Source of the DNA: Acinetobacter brisouisimilis
Lineage (GTDB): Bacteria > Pseudomonadota > Gammaproteobacteria > Pseudomonadales > Moraxellaceae
Assembly (NCBI RefSeq): GCF_000368265.1
Contig: NZ_KB851213.1
Span: forward strand, 41,441-105,440
DNA: 64,000 bases
Direction of reading: 5' to 3'
Made by a program: the position numbers and the translations under genes. The notes under the pieces were generated by a model. It was not told where the DNA came from. It ran no database searches and saw only the letters and a program-made list of their open reading frames with translations. This document shows positions 1 to 8,505 of this stretch, piece by piece (position 1 is the first letter of the stretch; the number at the start of each line of letters is the position of its first letter).

Positions 1-199
1 GACCTAAAACCATTGCAATACGGACTAAGTTTTCAACAGATACATTTCGACCCGCTTCTAGATTAGAAACGGTATTCACACCAACACCTGAACGTGCTGC
101 AACCTCAGCTTGAGACATCTCAAGAAAGAGTCGCTGCTTACGCAAACGCTCACCTATAAGTATCACGACTTCTTCTGGTTTTATGAAGTTTAAATCCAT
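1..199 (-). CDS. XRE-family helix-turn-helix regulator, C-terminus outside window
   Basis: The reverse strand reads from an ATG at 199 into the window edge without a stop. The visible 66 residues start MDLNFIKPEEVV and include a Cro/C1-type helix-turn-helix (MSQAEVAARSGVGVNTVSNL, then E-A-G-R). Proteins with this fold are small DNA-binding repressors, often plasmid or phage regulators or antitoxins. The partner and the full length lie outside the window, so no role can be assigned beyond DNA binding. Confidence 0.75.
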   Translation of the reverse strand, partial: MDLNFIKPEEVVILIGERLRKQRLFLEMSQAEVAARSGVGVNTVSNLEAGRNVSVENLVRIAMVLG

Positions 200-299
200 T
201 ATATTAAGTCTTAATCTTTAATTATTAAATTAAACCATAAAATAATGGAATTATCCTAAAATTTTTTCTGATTAATTGAGGCTTTATTACACAGAAAAC

Positions 300-553
300 C
301 TAAAGGTAGATCTTCCATAACAATATTCTCACGTTCCAGTTATTTGATACGTTGCTAATCAGATAACTATTGCACTTTGATGGGATCTTATTGATCTAAA
401 TATCGAGATATCAGGCTCGAAGTATTTCGGATATACAACCATTTTTAGGAGAAAGTACGGTCTTTGCTGCCCAAGTAGAGGAATTTTCTAGGATTCAAGA
501 AGTAAGCGCACAGCTCTTTCTTTGATTTCAGAATTATATTTTGATTTTTTCAT
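300..553 (-). pseudogene. Decayed IS3-family OrfA fragment
   Basis: From an ATG at 553 the reverse strand encodes MKKSKYNSEIKERAVRLLLE and then hits a stop. That is the usual start of an IS3-family (IS51-like) OrfA. Further along, in another frame, QRIK-stop-LERENIVMEDL matches the leucine-zipper part that follows in such proteins. Several stops and shifts show it is dead. No matching OrfB is next to it. Confidence 0.6.
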
Positions 554-644
554 CGGAACATTCTCTCAGCATAAGTGACTCCGACAAACTCAGTACGGTT
601 CGCTTTTAAAATTTTTACTATTTCGCAGCGAAACGTAGAAAAAA

Positions 645-1323
645 TTAATCTAATGTTTTCAAAAATTCTTTAATTAGTTCTAACTTGGCTTCATCTAGTT
701 GGTTCATCGTCATTCTAATAGTCATGACTTTTTTACCTTTCAAACTTTCTGATAGCTTAAGAGATCCTACTTTTTTACCCTGCTGGTTTAAAACACTATA
801 TTGCGCAGAATTTTGCAGTTGTGACTCCTCTAACATAGAAGGTTCAGGGAACACTTCAGGTGTCATAAATGCTGATACTTCTGAAACAATTGGCTGATTC
901 TGTAGGAAAACTGCCTGCGCATTTTGCTCAAATTGTTTAATAAATGCTGTATTTCTTTTTTGAGTATTGGGAATACTCAACATCTACATAATGTTGCCAT
1001 TATTGCTGCAACAACTCGAGTGCCTGATGTAATCCTACATATTCAATAGATTTATTCAATTCTGTTTTCAACAAACTCTCTCCTGAACCACTCAACAAAT
1101 TTGGTTCACGTTGCAATGCTTCACGAATAAAATCAGGCAAATCAAATAAACTGACCAAACGATAATATTTATTTCTGGAAACATTAAATTTTTCCGTAAT
1201 GAAATCTGAGTTTTCAATTGGATAGTCAAATAATTGACAATTTTTTGCAAGGCATTGGCAATTTCAAAATCAAATAAATCGGCACGATTAATATTATCAA
1301 CCAGAGCTGTGATCGTTGCTTTT
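645..1323 (-). pseudogene. Broken second ParB-like partition gene
   Basis: Three pieces in different frames give a ParB-like order. The first is NINRADLFDFEIANALQKI (about 1250-1310). The second is a stretch with FNVSRNKYYRLVSLFDLPD and LELLQQ (about 1010-1240). The third is a 112-residue open frame (645-983) ending in [17 protein letters not shown] and an acidic/leucine tail. The tail resembles the C-terminus of the intact ParB at 4941-5840 (GKVAGNIKFDHNTLKISL). The N-terminal ParB domain is missing and the gene stops exactly where the IS6 remnant starts at 1324. The 645-983 part could still be expressed alone. ParB assignment is by resemblance only. Confidence 0.55.
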
Positions 1324-2028
1324 GGCACCGTTGCAAATAGAGATTTGAGTTTTATGATTTCCCTGTACGAAGGTACTTAGAGTACCGAAAACTCTATTCG
1401 CCAGATTCACTTCACCCTGAGGCTGACCATCATAAAATGATGAAGCGTGTCCTTTGCCTAGTGCACGTATGACTTCAATACCTTTAATTGTGGCATAAGC
1501 CGTCTTCATGGATTGAAGCCTAACGTGGCCCTGATGATTCGCTTTAACTTGCCATGATCACATTCGATCACGTTGTTTTGTATTTAATCTGCCTGTGCTT
1601 AAGGTTTGGTGGGCATTTCCCTTCCCGTTTTAACCGTGACAAAGCACTTCCGTATGTAGGTGCTTTGTCCGTATTGATCACTTGTGGAATCTGCCACTTC
1701 TTTACATTCTTTAAAATTTTTCCAAGAAAACAATAGGCTGATTTGGTATTGCGTCTAGAAGAAAGATAAAAATCAATTGTATAGCCACGTTGGTCGCCTG
1801 CACGATACAGATAAGACCATCGTCCATTCACTTTTACATAAGTTTCATCAATATACCATGAGCTCAGCTCCTAAAGTTCACGATAGCTCATGCCATATTT
1901 ATAATACCAGCGCACGACCCAAAGAATGATTTCGCCCTGAAAATGCCGACCATGAAAGGGTTTCATATGCTGAACTTTTCGTTAAAAGATAATTTAGGTT
2001 ATCATCTATGGCTATTTGCAGCAGTACC
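1324..2028 (-). mobile_element. IS6/IS26-family remnant (IS1006/IS1008-like)
   Basis: The left end is GGCACCGTTGCAAA and the right end is the inverse TTTGCAGCAGTACC, degenerate versions of the IS6-family terminal repeat. Reverse-strand fragments read VNGRWSYLYRAGDQRG, STRRNTKSAYCFLGKILK-like sequence and GIEVIRALGKGHASSFYDGQ, all IS6 transposase. It is about 100 bp shorter than the copy at 28198-29005 and has lost part of the middle and the start of the gene. It cuts off the ParB-like pseudogene on its left. Confidence 0.8.
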
Positions 2029-2050
2029 AATATTCTTTACTTCATAAGTA

Positions 2051-2069
2051 GTGTAGTAAGTTGCTACAC
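2051..2069. promoter_or_regulatory. Candidate parS-like palindrome, copy 1
   Basis: Near-perfect palindrome TGTAGTAA-G-TTGCTACA just downstream of the repB stop. Almost the same element (one base different, perfectly palindromic) sits at 4082-4098 before parA. Two copies bracketing the replication region next to parAB suggest a ParB (parS) or regulator binding site. This is inference. Confidence 0.45.
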
Positions 2070-2072
2070 ATT

Positions 2073-3242
2073 TTAAATAATTTCTTTACCAAAAACCTCA
2101 TTCAAACGAGCACGATTTTCCTGAACGAAATTAGGATCATTTTTGAGCTTATATTTCATCTCTTTTTTGAAATCACTCATGGATGCACCAGCCACAGCAA
2201 AATCCATTTGAAACATAATATCGTTCACAATGACGTTCGCTTGAGAATCGGTTAAGCAGCCTTCCGTCTTAAACCACTTGCGGAACTGTTTATAATTCGG
2301 ATCATTGGCATAAATATACCAAGATCGGACTGTCAGATCGAATTTTGCGCCCAGTTCTTTAACAATGGCATTATCATCAAAATTGACATCCAGATAAATC
2401 TTGGTCTTTTCATTAGTTTGTGGAATACTGGTTTCAGTATGTCCATTCACAATTTTAAACCGCACACCGACAACAGGACGGCCTTTCTTGATGGTGTCAT
2501 ATTCTAGCTTCAGACTGGTTCGTTGATTAATTTCTTCAACAATTTTATCGAGCACATAACGTCTGAAATCGACCCAACGATCATATTTTTTCTCGCCAAT
2601 GTCAGTTAATGCCTTGATATTTTCCAATGATAGTTCAACTTCATAACAATCTTGACTGGCATACTTGAACTCATTTTTAATAAAGTAGGAATACAAACTC
2701 ATACTGGTCACTGAGTCTAAAGCAAATAAATCCTTTAATTGGTAAGTGGTAAAGTTTCCGTTTGCCAGACGGGTAAAATAAGGCAGAACTTCGCTGGTAA
2801 AGCGAATCTGCAAGGCATTTTTTGCATCATCTTCCCAACGCAGCTCTCGAATAATCGGTACTACAGAATGAACTTTTTTTACTTTTCTTTTGCTGTCATC
2901 TAAAGGCTCTTCAATGACAAAATGGGCCACCCGAGAGGAAAGTTCTTTATAGATCCGATCAATCGCAACATTAATGGAATTCTTTTTATCTAAACCCAGT
3001 AATTCGCCTAAATCATCTTTATGCAAATAAATATAGGTTTGCTCGGTAATCTCACGATCTTGATTATTTTTCTCACCGTAATTCGCCACTGCCATCGCAT
3101 AAAGTAGCGCTTTGTACTCATTGGATGACAGTTCAATCGGTCGAATCAGGCGGTTGCTGGTGCTGACCACGCCATTATGCCGAATATTCCCAATACAATA
3201 CGGTAAATATTCTATTTCCTCTTTTTCATTCAGATTATTCAT
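2073..3242 (-). CDS. repB: Replication initiator RepB, Rep_3 family with DUF5710-like tail
   Basis: A 389-residue Rep_3-superfamily initiator (PF01051 type). The N-terminal two thirds carry the tandem winged-helix fold, with landmarks IELSSNEYKALLYAMAVANY near residue 40, LPYFTRLANGNFTTYQLKDL near 170 and LSLENIKALTDIGEKKYDRW near 205. Residues about 280-325 (IYLDVNFDDNAIVKELGAKF ... WYIYANDP) look like a DUF5710 domain, which is common at the end of Acinetobacter plasmid Reps. The protein would bind the iterons lying upstream of its start (3771-3920) and open the origin. It is transcribed away from the origin. Length and domain order are normal and I see no damage. The family is sure; the symbol follows common use. 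Confidence 0.93.
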   Translation of the reverse strand: MNNLNEKEEIEYLPYCIGNIRHNGVVSTSNRLIRPIELSSNEYKALLYAMAVANYGEKNNQDREITEQTYIYLHKDDLGELLGLDKKNSINVAIDRIYKELSSRVAHFVIEEPLDDSKRKVKKVHSVVPIIRELRWEDDAKNALQIRFTSEVLPYFTRLANGNFTTYQLKDLFALDSVTSMSLYSYFIKNEFKYASQDCYEVELSLENIKALTDIGEKKYDRWVDFRRYVLDKIVEEINQRTSLKLEYDTIKKGRPVVGVRFKIVNGHTETSIPQTNEKTKIYLDVNFDDNAIVKELGAKFDLTVRSWYIYANDPNYKQFRKWFKTEGCLTDSQANVIVNDIMFQMDFAVAGASMSDFKKEMKYKLKNDPNFVQENRARLNEVFGKEII

Positions 3243-3640
3243 AAGTAGAAAATAAAAGTGCTTTTTTACATGTTATACACAAAAGTGGAATCTCATGCAA
3301 ATTATCCACCATTTTAACTCAGACAAAACCTATTTCTGGCTATGAAGCAATCAAACACAAAGCTAATGGTGGAAACCTTGTCACTCTGTTTTGTTATTTA
3401 AAACACTTTTTAAAAATAAAGTGGAAAGAATATTAAAAATACACTTTTTAAGTGACAAAGCTTCCACTTTTAATATTTCCAGACATTTTCAAGTCATATA
3501 AAAAGAGAAAAAATACACTAAGCAACCCAATAAAGTGGAAAAATAAATAAAAAATACACCTTAAGAGTGACAAAGCTTCCACTTTTAGCCGGCTTAGAAG
3601 TAAAAGTACAGTATTCTTGATGAAATTAGCAACAAGCAGC

Positions 3641-3649
3641 TTATCCACA
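3641..3649 (+). promoter_or_regulatory. DnaA box
   Basis: TTATCCACA, the consensus DnaA-binding nonamer, within the origin and about 120 bp from the iteron row. This fits host DnaA assisting origin opening. Confidence 0.65.
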
Positions 3650-3770
3650 GGATAAAAATATCAAAATGACAAGCCTTCCACCTTTAAAGTCAAATAATTT
3701 AACTTATCAACAGGATAGTAAATTGAATTTAAATGTTTTTTTAATTTAATTTAAGTTTTTTTTAAAACCA

Positions 3771-3920
3771 GTGACAAGTCTTCCACCATGGTGACAAGTC
3801 TTCCACTTTTCAGTGACAAACCTTCCACCTTTTAGTGACAAACCTTCCACCTTTTAGTGACAAACCTTCCACTTTTCAGTGACAAACCTTCCACTTTTTA
3901 GTGACAAACCTTCCACTTTT
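3771..3920 (+). repeat. Seven tandem iterons, 22-bp period
   Basis: Units of the form GTGACAAACCTTCCACTTTT start at 3771, 3791, 3813, 3835, 3857, 3879 and 3901. The first spacing is 20 bp and the rest are 22 bp, two helical turns, so RepB would bind one face. The first two units read GTGACAAGTCTTCCAC, a small variant. These are the likely RepB binding sites and copy-number control element. Confidence 0.92.
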
Positions 3921-3959
3921 AAATCTATAAATATTTGATTTTTTTGAAAAAAAAATGTT

Positions 3960-4010
3960 CTAATTATAATTAGCTAATTAGTATTAATTAATACTAATTA
4001 TAATTAGCTA
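3960..4010. repeat. AT-rich palindrome flanked by direct repeats
   Basis: The 17-mer CTAATTATAATTAGCTA occurs at 3960-3976 and again at 3994-4010. Between and overlapping them is the perfect palindrome AGTATTAATTAATACT (3980-3995). It lies after the iterons and 130 bp before parA, so it may be the DNA-unwinding element or an operator for parAB. The sequence pattern is certain and the role is inferred. Confidence 0.6.
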
Positions 4011-4081
4011 GCTATATCTTATAAAAAATAATTTGTTTATATCTTAACTTCAAATTATAACTTCAAGCTAAGGTAAGAAAG

Positions 4082-4098
4082 TGTAGCAACTTGCTACA
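4082..4098. promoter_or_regulatory. Candidate parS-like palindrome, copy 2
   Basis: A perfect 17-bp palindrome, TGTAGCAA-C-TTGCTACA, 39 bp before the parA start. It matches the element at 2051-2069. Its place just before parA suggests binding by ParB (parS) or ParA autoregulation. Confidence 0.5.
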
Positions 4099-4136
4099 AA
4101 GTTCTTTATATTACAATAACTCAAGTGAGGTCTATT

Positions 4137-4922
4137 ATGACAATTAAGTCAACTAAAATCATTGCTGTGGCAAATCATAAAGGTGGTTGTGGAAAGACAA
4201 CCACTGTCGTTCATCTAGCATCAGAGCTAGCTGACTTGGGTAAAAAAGTATTGGTTATTGATTTAGATCCTCAAGCCAATGCAAGCTTACATATTGGGTC
4301 GAGACATCCTAGTGAAGTGGAAACTACATCTGCTGAATTACTGGTGGGTGATTTAAGTTTATTATCTGAAGCTTTAGAAGAAGAAACAAATTTCAAAAAT
4401 GTTTCTTTAATTTATGGATCACTCACTTTAGGTAAAACTGAAGATCAACTCAAAGATGATGCACCAAGACCATCTGAAGAGTTGTCTAATAAATTGGAGT
4501 TATTAAAAGGATTATATGACTTCATCCTGATTGATTGTCCTCCAAGCCTAAAACTTCTAACTAGTAATGCATTGGCTGCATCTACACATGTTATGGTACC
4601 GATTGAATCAGGTTCGCAATATGGCTTATATGGTGTAACTGACTTGATTAACCATTTAAGTAAAATAAGACGAGTGAATCCTGAGTTAAAGCTTTTAGGG
4701 GCTTTGTTAATTAAACATGATGAACGTCAAAATGTTTGTAAATTAATTAGAGATGAGGCTTTAAGTCAAGTTGGAGAATTGTTAGAAACGACTATTCCAA
4801 TGAGTACTAAAGTGAATCAGGCAGCAATTTTACAACAGCCCTTATTTAATGTAGATAAAAACTCTAAAGTTCGTAAAGCTTTTCAGGATTTAGCGAAAGA
4901 AATCATCAATCGTGTTGAATAA
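4137..4922 (+). CDS. parA: ParA-family partition ATPase
   Basis: A 261-residue ParA/Soj-type ATPase that would drive plasmid segregation on the nucleoid. The deviant Walker A motif KGGCGKTT is at residues 15-22, followed by VLVIDLDPQANAS (A') and FILIDCPPSLKLL (Walker B). It has no long N-terminal HTH, so it is the short type Ib-like or chromosomal-like form. I chose the ATG at 4137 because TGAGGT sits just before it as a ribosome site; the GTG at 4125 would overlap that site. parB follows 18 bp downstream, so the two form an operon. Confidence 0.93.
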   Translation: MTIKSTKIIAVANHKGGCGKTTTVVHLASELADLGKKVLVIDLDPQANASLHIGSRHPSEVETTSAELLVGDLSLLSEALEEETNFKNVSLIYGSLTLGKTEDQLKDDAPRPSEELSNKLELLKGLYDFILIDCPPSLKLLTSNALAASTHVMVPIESGSQYGLYGVTDLINHLSKIRRVNPELKLLGALLIKHDERQNVCKLIRDEALSQVGELLETTIPMSTKVNQAAILQQPLFNVDKNSKVRKAFQDLAKEIINRVE

Positions 4923-4940
4923 AAGTCTTCTGAGAATATT

Positions 4941-5840
4941 ATGGTAAGTACAAAAGAATTGTTGGCACAACGTCTTCAGCAAAATACTCAAAAGCATCAA
5001 CAAGCTCAACAAGAGCATGTAAACGATGTTAAAGAACTACGTCGTAATGTACAAATTACAGATATTCAACCTAGCCCAAATCAGCCAAGAAAAGTATTTA
5101 ATCAACAAGATATAGAAGATTTGGCAGCATCAATTGAAGAAATTGGCTTACTACAACCAATTGCAGTCCGACGGGTACAGGACAAATATGAATTAATCGC
5201 TGGCGAACGACGCTTGAAAGCGCATCAAATTCTCAATAAAAATACAATTGAAGTGATTGTCATTGATGCATCTGATGAAGACGTTGCACTATTAACTTTA
5301 GCGGAAAACTTAAAACGGGAAGACTTAGCTGATTATGAAATTTATGTGGGCTTGAGTTCTCTAGATGAAAAATTAAAAAAGAACAAGCAAAAACTGGCAA
5401 AGTCCTTAGGCATGAACCGTGAGGACATGTATAAATATTTATCTTTCGAGAAACTTCCTAAAGAACTGCTTGATGATTTGGAAAAACAACCAGGATTGTT
5501 GGCACGTACTGCTGCAACTTCAGTAAAAAAGTTTTTATCCGATTATGAAGATAATTATAATAATGCTATAGATGCATTGTTAGAAGCATGGGCGAAATTG
5601 CTGAAAAAAGAAGTCGAACAAACAAAGCTGGCATTACTAGCTGAAAAAATTATGAAGTCGAAAGAAACTAAGGAGCCCATCAAAACTTCAATTGTTCATA
5701 AAATAGAATATGATGGAAAAGTTGCTGGTAATATTAAATTTGATCACAATACCTTAAAAATTTCATTAAAAATTAGCCAATTTGATGATAAAAATTTACA
5801 AGAGCTGGAAAGCCTACTAAAAAAAATGCTGATGAACTAG
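4941..5840 (+). CDS. parB: ParB-family partition protein
   Basis: A 299-residue centromere-binding protein. An N-terminal ParB/Sulfiredoxin domain starts near residue 38 (DIQPSPNQPRKVFNQQDIED) and contains the CTPase-type motif GERRLKAH near residue 89. A central helix-turn-helix (KLAKSLGMNREDMYKYLSFE) spans about residues 148-170. The C-terminal 45 residues would dimerise. It pairs with ParA just upstream and is followed by a strong hairpin at 5908. Possible target sites are the TGTAG palindromes at 2051 and 4082. The dead ParB at 645-1323 shares its C-terminal pattern. Confidence 0.92.
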   Translation: MVSTKELLAQRLQQNTQKHQQAQQEHVNDVKELRRNVQITDIQPSPNQPRKVFNQQDIEDLAASIEEIGLLQPIAVRRVQDKYELIAGERRLKAHQILNKNTIEVIVIDASDEDVALLTLAENLKREDLADYEIYVGLSSLDEKLKKNKQKLAKSLGMNREDMYKYLSFEKLPKELLDDLEKQPGLLARTAATSVKKFLSDYEDNYNNAIDALLEAWAKLLKKEVEQTKLALLAEKIMKSKETKEPIKTSIVHKIEYDGKVAGNIKFDHNTLKISLKISQFDDKNLQELESLLKKMLMN

Positions 5841-5907
5841 CTCAAACTTGATCAGTAAGCATTCGGCGAATACACCCTTGCGCAACTATCCTATAAGCCT
5901 TAATTAG

Positions 5908-5933
5908 GTTCCCACTTAAAAACAAGTGGGAAC
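5908..5933. terminator. Hairpin after parB
   Basis: GTTCCCACTT, loop AAAAAC, then AAGTGGGAAC: a perfect 10-bp stem 67 bp after the parB stop. There is no clear T-run, so it is a plausible but not certain terminator of parAB. Confidence 0.6.
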
Positions 5934-6233
5934 TTAGTCCATGAGCATGTATATATATTCTGCAGTACCTCCTGTTGCTAAAAAATGCACACGTACAGCA
6001 AAGAGTTCAAACTTAGCATTATGAATGCCTACAAATATCTTAATACTTTGAATTAGTCTCACTGAAGTATGGTCTTAATGCCAACTTCGTCAGTCATTTG
6101 ATCAGAATCTTCAGTCATCATGATGGTGCCGTAAAGGATCCTGCTTACATTAAGTTGGCATTTATTGCTTTGCTTTATTAATGCAGATGTGACCAGTAAA
6201 CTTAATGCACATCATTGTGGACTGCCATCACTC
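5934..6233. other. Gene-poor gap with a possible transposase scrap
   Basis: No convincing gene. The forward frame at 6068-6181 reads YGLNANFVSHLIRIFSHHDG and continues to a stop. This resembles the helix-turn-helix part of an IS66- or IS3-type OrfA. The match is weak and the piece is too short to name. Confidence 0.3.
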
Positions 6234-6283
6234 TCCTAGACATGAGACAGCCTCATTTTGAAGCCTAGGATACTGGGAGCAGT
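6234..6283. mobile_element. Terminal fragment of an IS3-type element (end B)
   Basis: Contains CCTAGACATGAGACAGCCTC and GGATACTGGGAGCAGT. The same end sequence, TGAACTGCTCCCAGTATCC in the other orientation, occurs at 19391 and 59037. These three scraps look like ends of one IS type whose body is gone. Confidence 0.45.
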
Positions 6284-6284
6284 C

Positions 6285-6762
6285 CATCTTTAGCCTGGAT
6301 TGCTGGGTATCGGGAAATCATGAGTTATGTTGCAACCACTAGTGGCATCAGTAGTGACATGGTGTGTGATGTACTTGTACAGAGCATGGAAAAACGCTTT
6401 GGTGCAGTCAGTTATTTGCCTCAGCTGATTGAATGGCTGACAGATAATGGCAGTTGTTATATTGCGAAATCGACACGGCAATTTGCAATTTGCGCATGCA
6501 CTTGGTTTTCGGATCTGTACCACACCGATTAGAAGTCCACAGCGCAACGGGATGGCGGAAGCATTTGTGAAGACATTTAAACGGGATTACGTCTATTTGA
6601 ATAATGTGCCTGATGCTGCAACCGTGCTTAACGCTTTGCCGCTATGGATAGAAGATTACAATTGCAATCATCCGCATAGTGGATTAAAAATGAAATCCCA
6701 TCGGGAATTTCTATCGCTAAAATTAGCGAGTTAACTGTCCGTTTTTACGGGGGCTAATACAA
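6285..6762 (+). pseudogene. IS3-family (IS2-like) OrfB transposase remnant with IS end
   Basis: The DDE transposase C-terminal half is seen in two frames. One reads REIMSYVATTSGISSDMVCD and LIEWLTDNGSCYIAKSTRQF. After a shift near 6490 the other reads SPQRNGMAEAFVKTFKRDYV and YNCNHPHSGLKMKSHREFLS, ending with a stop at 6734. The DNG and the E of GMAEAF are the second and third catalytic acids. The 3' end of the element (ACGGGGGCTAATACA) is at about 6748-6762 and is the inverse of the end at 38900, where the OrfA half of the same IS type lies. Confidence 0.75.
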
Positions 6763-6791
6763 TATCGTTTCTTTTCACAAGGGGTAGCTTA

Positions 6792-6917
6792 ATGTTAGTA
6801 ACCACTGAACAGAAAAAAAGATACATTCAAGCTACGCGTCTTAAAAACTATCAAGCTAGCCTTAAATTAGAAGGTCTAAAAAGCACAACAACTTCTGAAG
6901 ATCTAACCAAAAACTAG
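6792..6917 (+). CDS. YhfG-family small protein (probable Fic antitoxin)
   Basis: A 41-residue ORF starting MLVTTEQKKRYIQATRLKNY and ending LTKN. The start resembles YhfG (DUF2559), a mini-antitoxin encoded directly before a Fic AMP-transferase in Enterobacteria. The gene lies only 56 bp before a Fic-like pseudogene, which supports the call. GGGGTAG precedes the ATG at about the right distance. With its toxin dead it is probably an orphan. Confidence 0.65.
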   Translation: MLVTTEQKKRYIQATRLKNYQASLKLEGLKSTTTSEDLTKN

Positions 6918-6972
6918 ATTTTGCAGAAGTATCAGGCTGTGACTCAAACTGTAGACTCTTGATACTTGCGTT

Positions 6973-7387
6973 ATGGATAAATATGGTGAAGTAGGGGATA
7001 GCTTATAATTACTATCCTGAAACCAATATCTTACGTAATCAATTACAGATTCAGGATGAAGCGATTCTGCAACAGGCTGAGTTAAAACTTACTCAACATG
7101 CCAGTATGCAGATTGAATATGAAGAACCACCCTATGATCTGAATTACCTTAAAAAAATTCATGCAGTCTTGTTCTCTGATCTGTATGTTTGAGCAGAGGA
7201 GCTCAGACAAGTGGATATTGCGAAAGGGGATACACGTTTTTGTACCTTTAGCCGCATTGAAATTGAAACCAATAAACTACTTACGAAACTTCAATAGCAA
7301 TGGATACAAGCCAATATTGAAGGTTACTATGGGCAATTACAGGGTTTAATCAACATCTTTAAAACCTGTATTGTGACTCCTGAATGA
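6973..7387 (+). pseudogene. Truncated, frameshifted Fic/DOC-family protein
   Basis: ATG at 6973 gives MDKYGEVGDSL, then a shift continues NYYPETNILRNQLQIQDEAI, EEPPYDLNYLKKIHAVLFSD, then LRQVDIAKGDTRFCTFSRIE. This is the N-terminal half of a Fic protein (KIH...LFxDLYxWAGxxRxVDISKGDxxF). Two in-frame stops and the frameshift break it, and the catalytic HPFxxGNGR part is missing, so no AMPylation activity can remain. It follows the YhfG-like gene, as in yhfG-fic operons. Confidence 0.72.
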
Positions 7388-7473
7388 AATATAAAGATAT
7401 GCGTTTCCATATCATGTTTACGATCAGTCATTCGCATAGATGAATAATGGACTTAGATTTTTATCCCATTTTT

Positions 7474-8379
7474 TTAATCTTCGCGAAAGAAGGTTTTATA
7501 AACTTGGCTTAACCACTCTGCAAATACACGCACACGTGGCGATAATTGCCGATGCTGTGGATACAGTACTGAAACAGACATATCTAGGCTTTTCCAAGCT
7601 GGTAAAACCTCAACCAGCTGACCAGCCTGCAGTTGTTGCTGTACATGGTAGCGAGGAGCCTGGATCAGTCCCATATGGCGTAATGCACATAGAATATAAT
7701 TCTCTGCATCATTGACCGATACCCAGCTGTTTAAGGTATATTCTTGTTTTTTCCCGCCAAGAATGAGTTCAATTGCAGAATGTTGCCCTCCTGTCACTGA
7801 GAAAAAACCAACAGCATAATGAGCTGTCAACTCTGAAGGGTGCTGTGGGACACCATATTGGGCTAAGTAGTCTGGGCTGGCACAAATCACTTGGGGCATA
7901 TTTGCCAGATGTCGTGCAATCAATGATGAATCTTGTAAATTCCCTGCACGAATTACACAATCAATTCCCTCACGAACTAAGTCTACCAAGCGGTCTCCAC
8001 TGCTTATAATCAACTCTATCTCAGGGTAACGTTGATGAAATTCATCAATATGCGGAAGAACAATTTGGGTGGCTTGTGCATTGGATAAATCAATACGCAA
8101 CATTCCACGAGGCTGTTGGATCACATTTTTTAAAGAAGACTCGGCATCTTCTAGATCCGATAGAATCTGTATACAACGCTGATAGAAAGCTTGCCCATCA
8201 GCAGATGGTCGGACATGGCGTGTGGTTCTTTCCAGTAAACGGCTGTTTAAATCAGCTTCAAGTTGTTTAATGGCATTACTGGCAGTTGCCCGTGGAATGT
8301 TCAGTTGATCTGCAGCCTGAGTAAAATTGCCCAATTCAACAATTCGGGTAAACAATTTTAAAGTATCAAATTTATCCAT
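7474..8379 (-). CDS. LysR-family transcriptional regulator
   Basis: A 301-residue LysR regulator. The N-terminal winged HTH (residues about 4-62) reads FDTLKLFTRIVELGNFTQAA and NIPRATASNAIKQLEADLNS. The C-terminal half is a periplasmic-binding-like effector domain (PRGMLRIDLSNAQATQIVLP onward). It is of the CrgA/AaeR-like subgroup often paired with an oxidoreductase. It is divergent from the SDR gene at 8506 with 126 bp between, the usual layout of a LysR regulator and its target. The inducer is unknown. Confidence 0.9.
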   Translation of the reverse strand: MDKFDTLKLFTRIVELGNFTQAADQLNIPRATASNAIKQLEADLNSRLLERTTRHVRPSADGQAFYQRCIQILSDLEDAESSLKNVIQQPRGMLRIDLSNAQATQIVLPHIDEFHQRYPEIELIISSGDRLVDLVREGIDCVIRAGNLQDSSLIARHLANMPQVICASPDYLAQYGVPQHPSELTAHYAVGFFSVTGGQHSAIELILGGKKQEYTLNSWVSVNDAENYILCALRHMGLIQAPRYHVQQQLQAGQLVEVLPAWKSLDMSVSVLYPQHRQLSPRVRVFAEWLSQVYKTFFRED

Positions 8380-8505
8380 AATAAAGTAATCGATGCCATT
8401 TTAATTGTTAATCAATGTCGAATAATCTTATCCAAATACGCATCTTTATTCCAAAAATACATATATTAAAATCCAATCATCGTGTTTTAGAGATGAGAAA
8501 TTAAA
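8380..8505. promoter_or_regulatory. Divergent LysR/SDR promoter region
   Basis: This 126-bp AT-rich interval separates two divergent starts and must carry both promoters and the LysR operator. I could not pick a certain T-N11-A box by eye. GAGATGAGAAA before 8506 gives the SDR ribosome site. Confidence 0.45.

Larger units (their letters stand above)
3243..4100. other. Plasmid replication origin region (oriV)
   Basis: An 890-bp gene-free, strongly AT-rich stretch between the divergent repB and parA. It holds scattered iteron-like GTGACAAAGCTTCCAC copies near 3452 and 3566, a related one near 3664, an inverted GTGGAAACCTTGTCAC near 3371, a DnaA-box match, a seven-unit iteron row and an AT palindrome. 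Only a 66-codon reverse frame overlaps the repeats and it looks accidental. The content is the classic set-up of an iteron-controlled theta origin. Confidence 0.88.

Noticed and set aside
3448..3648. 66-codon reverse ORF in the origin
   Set aside because: It covers iteron-like repeats and AT-rich origin DNA, and has no ribosome site. Chance frame.
3771..3920. CRISPR array
   Set aside because: The repeats are contiguous 22-bp iterons with no spacers, next to a Rep_3 gene.
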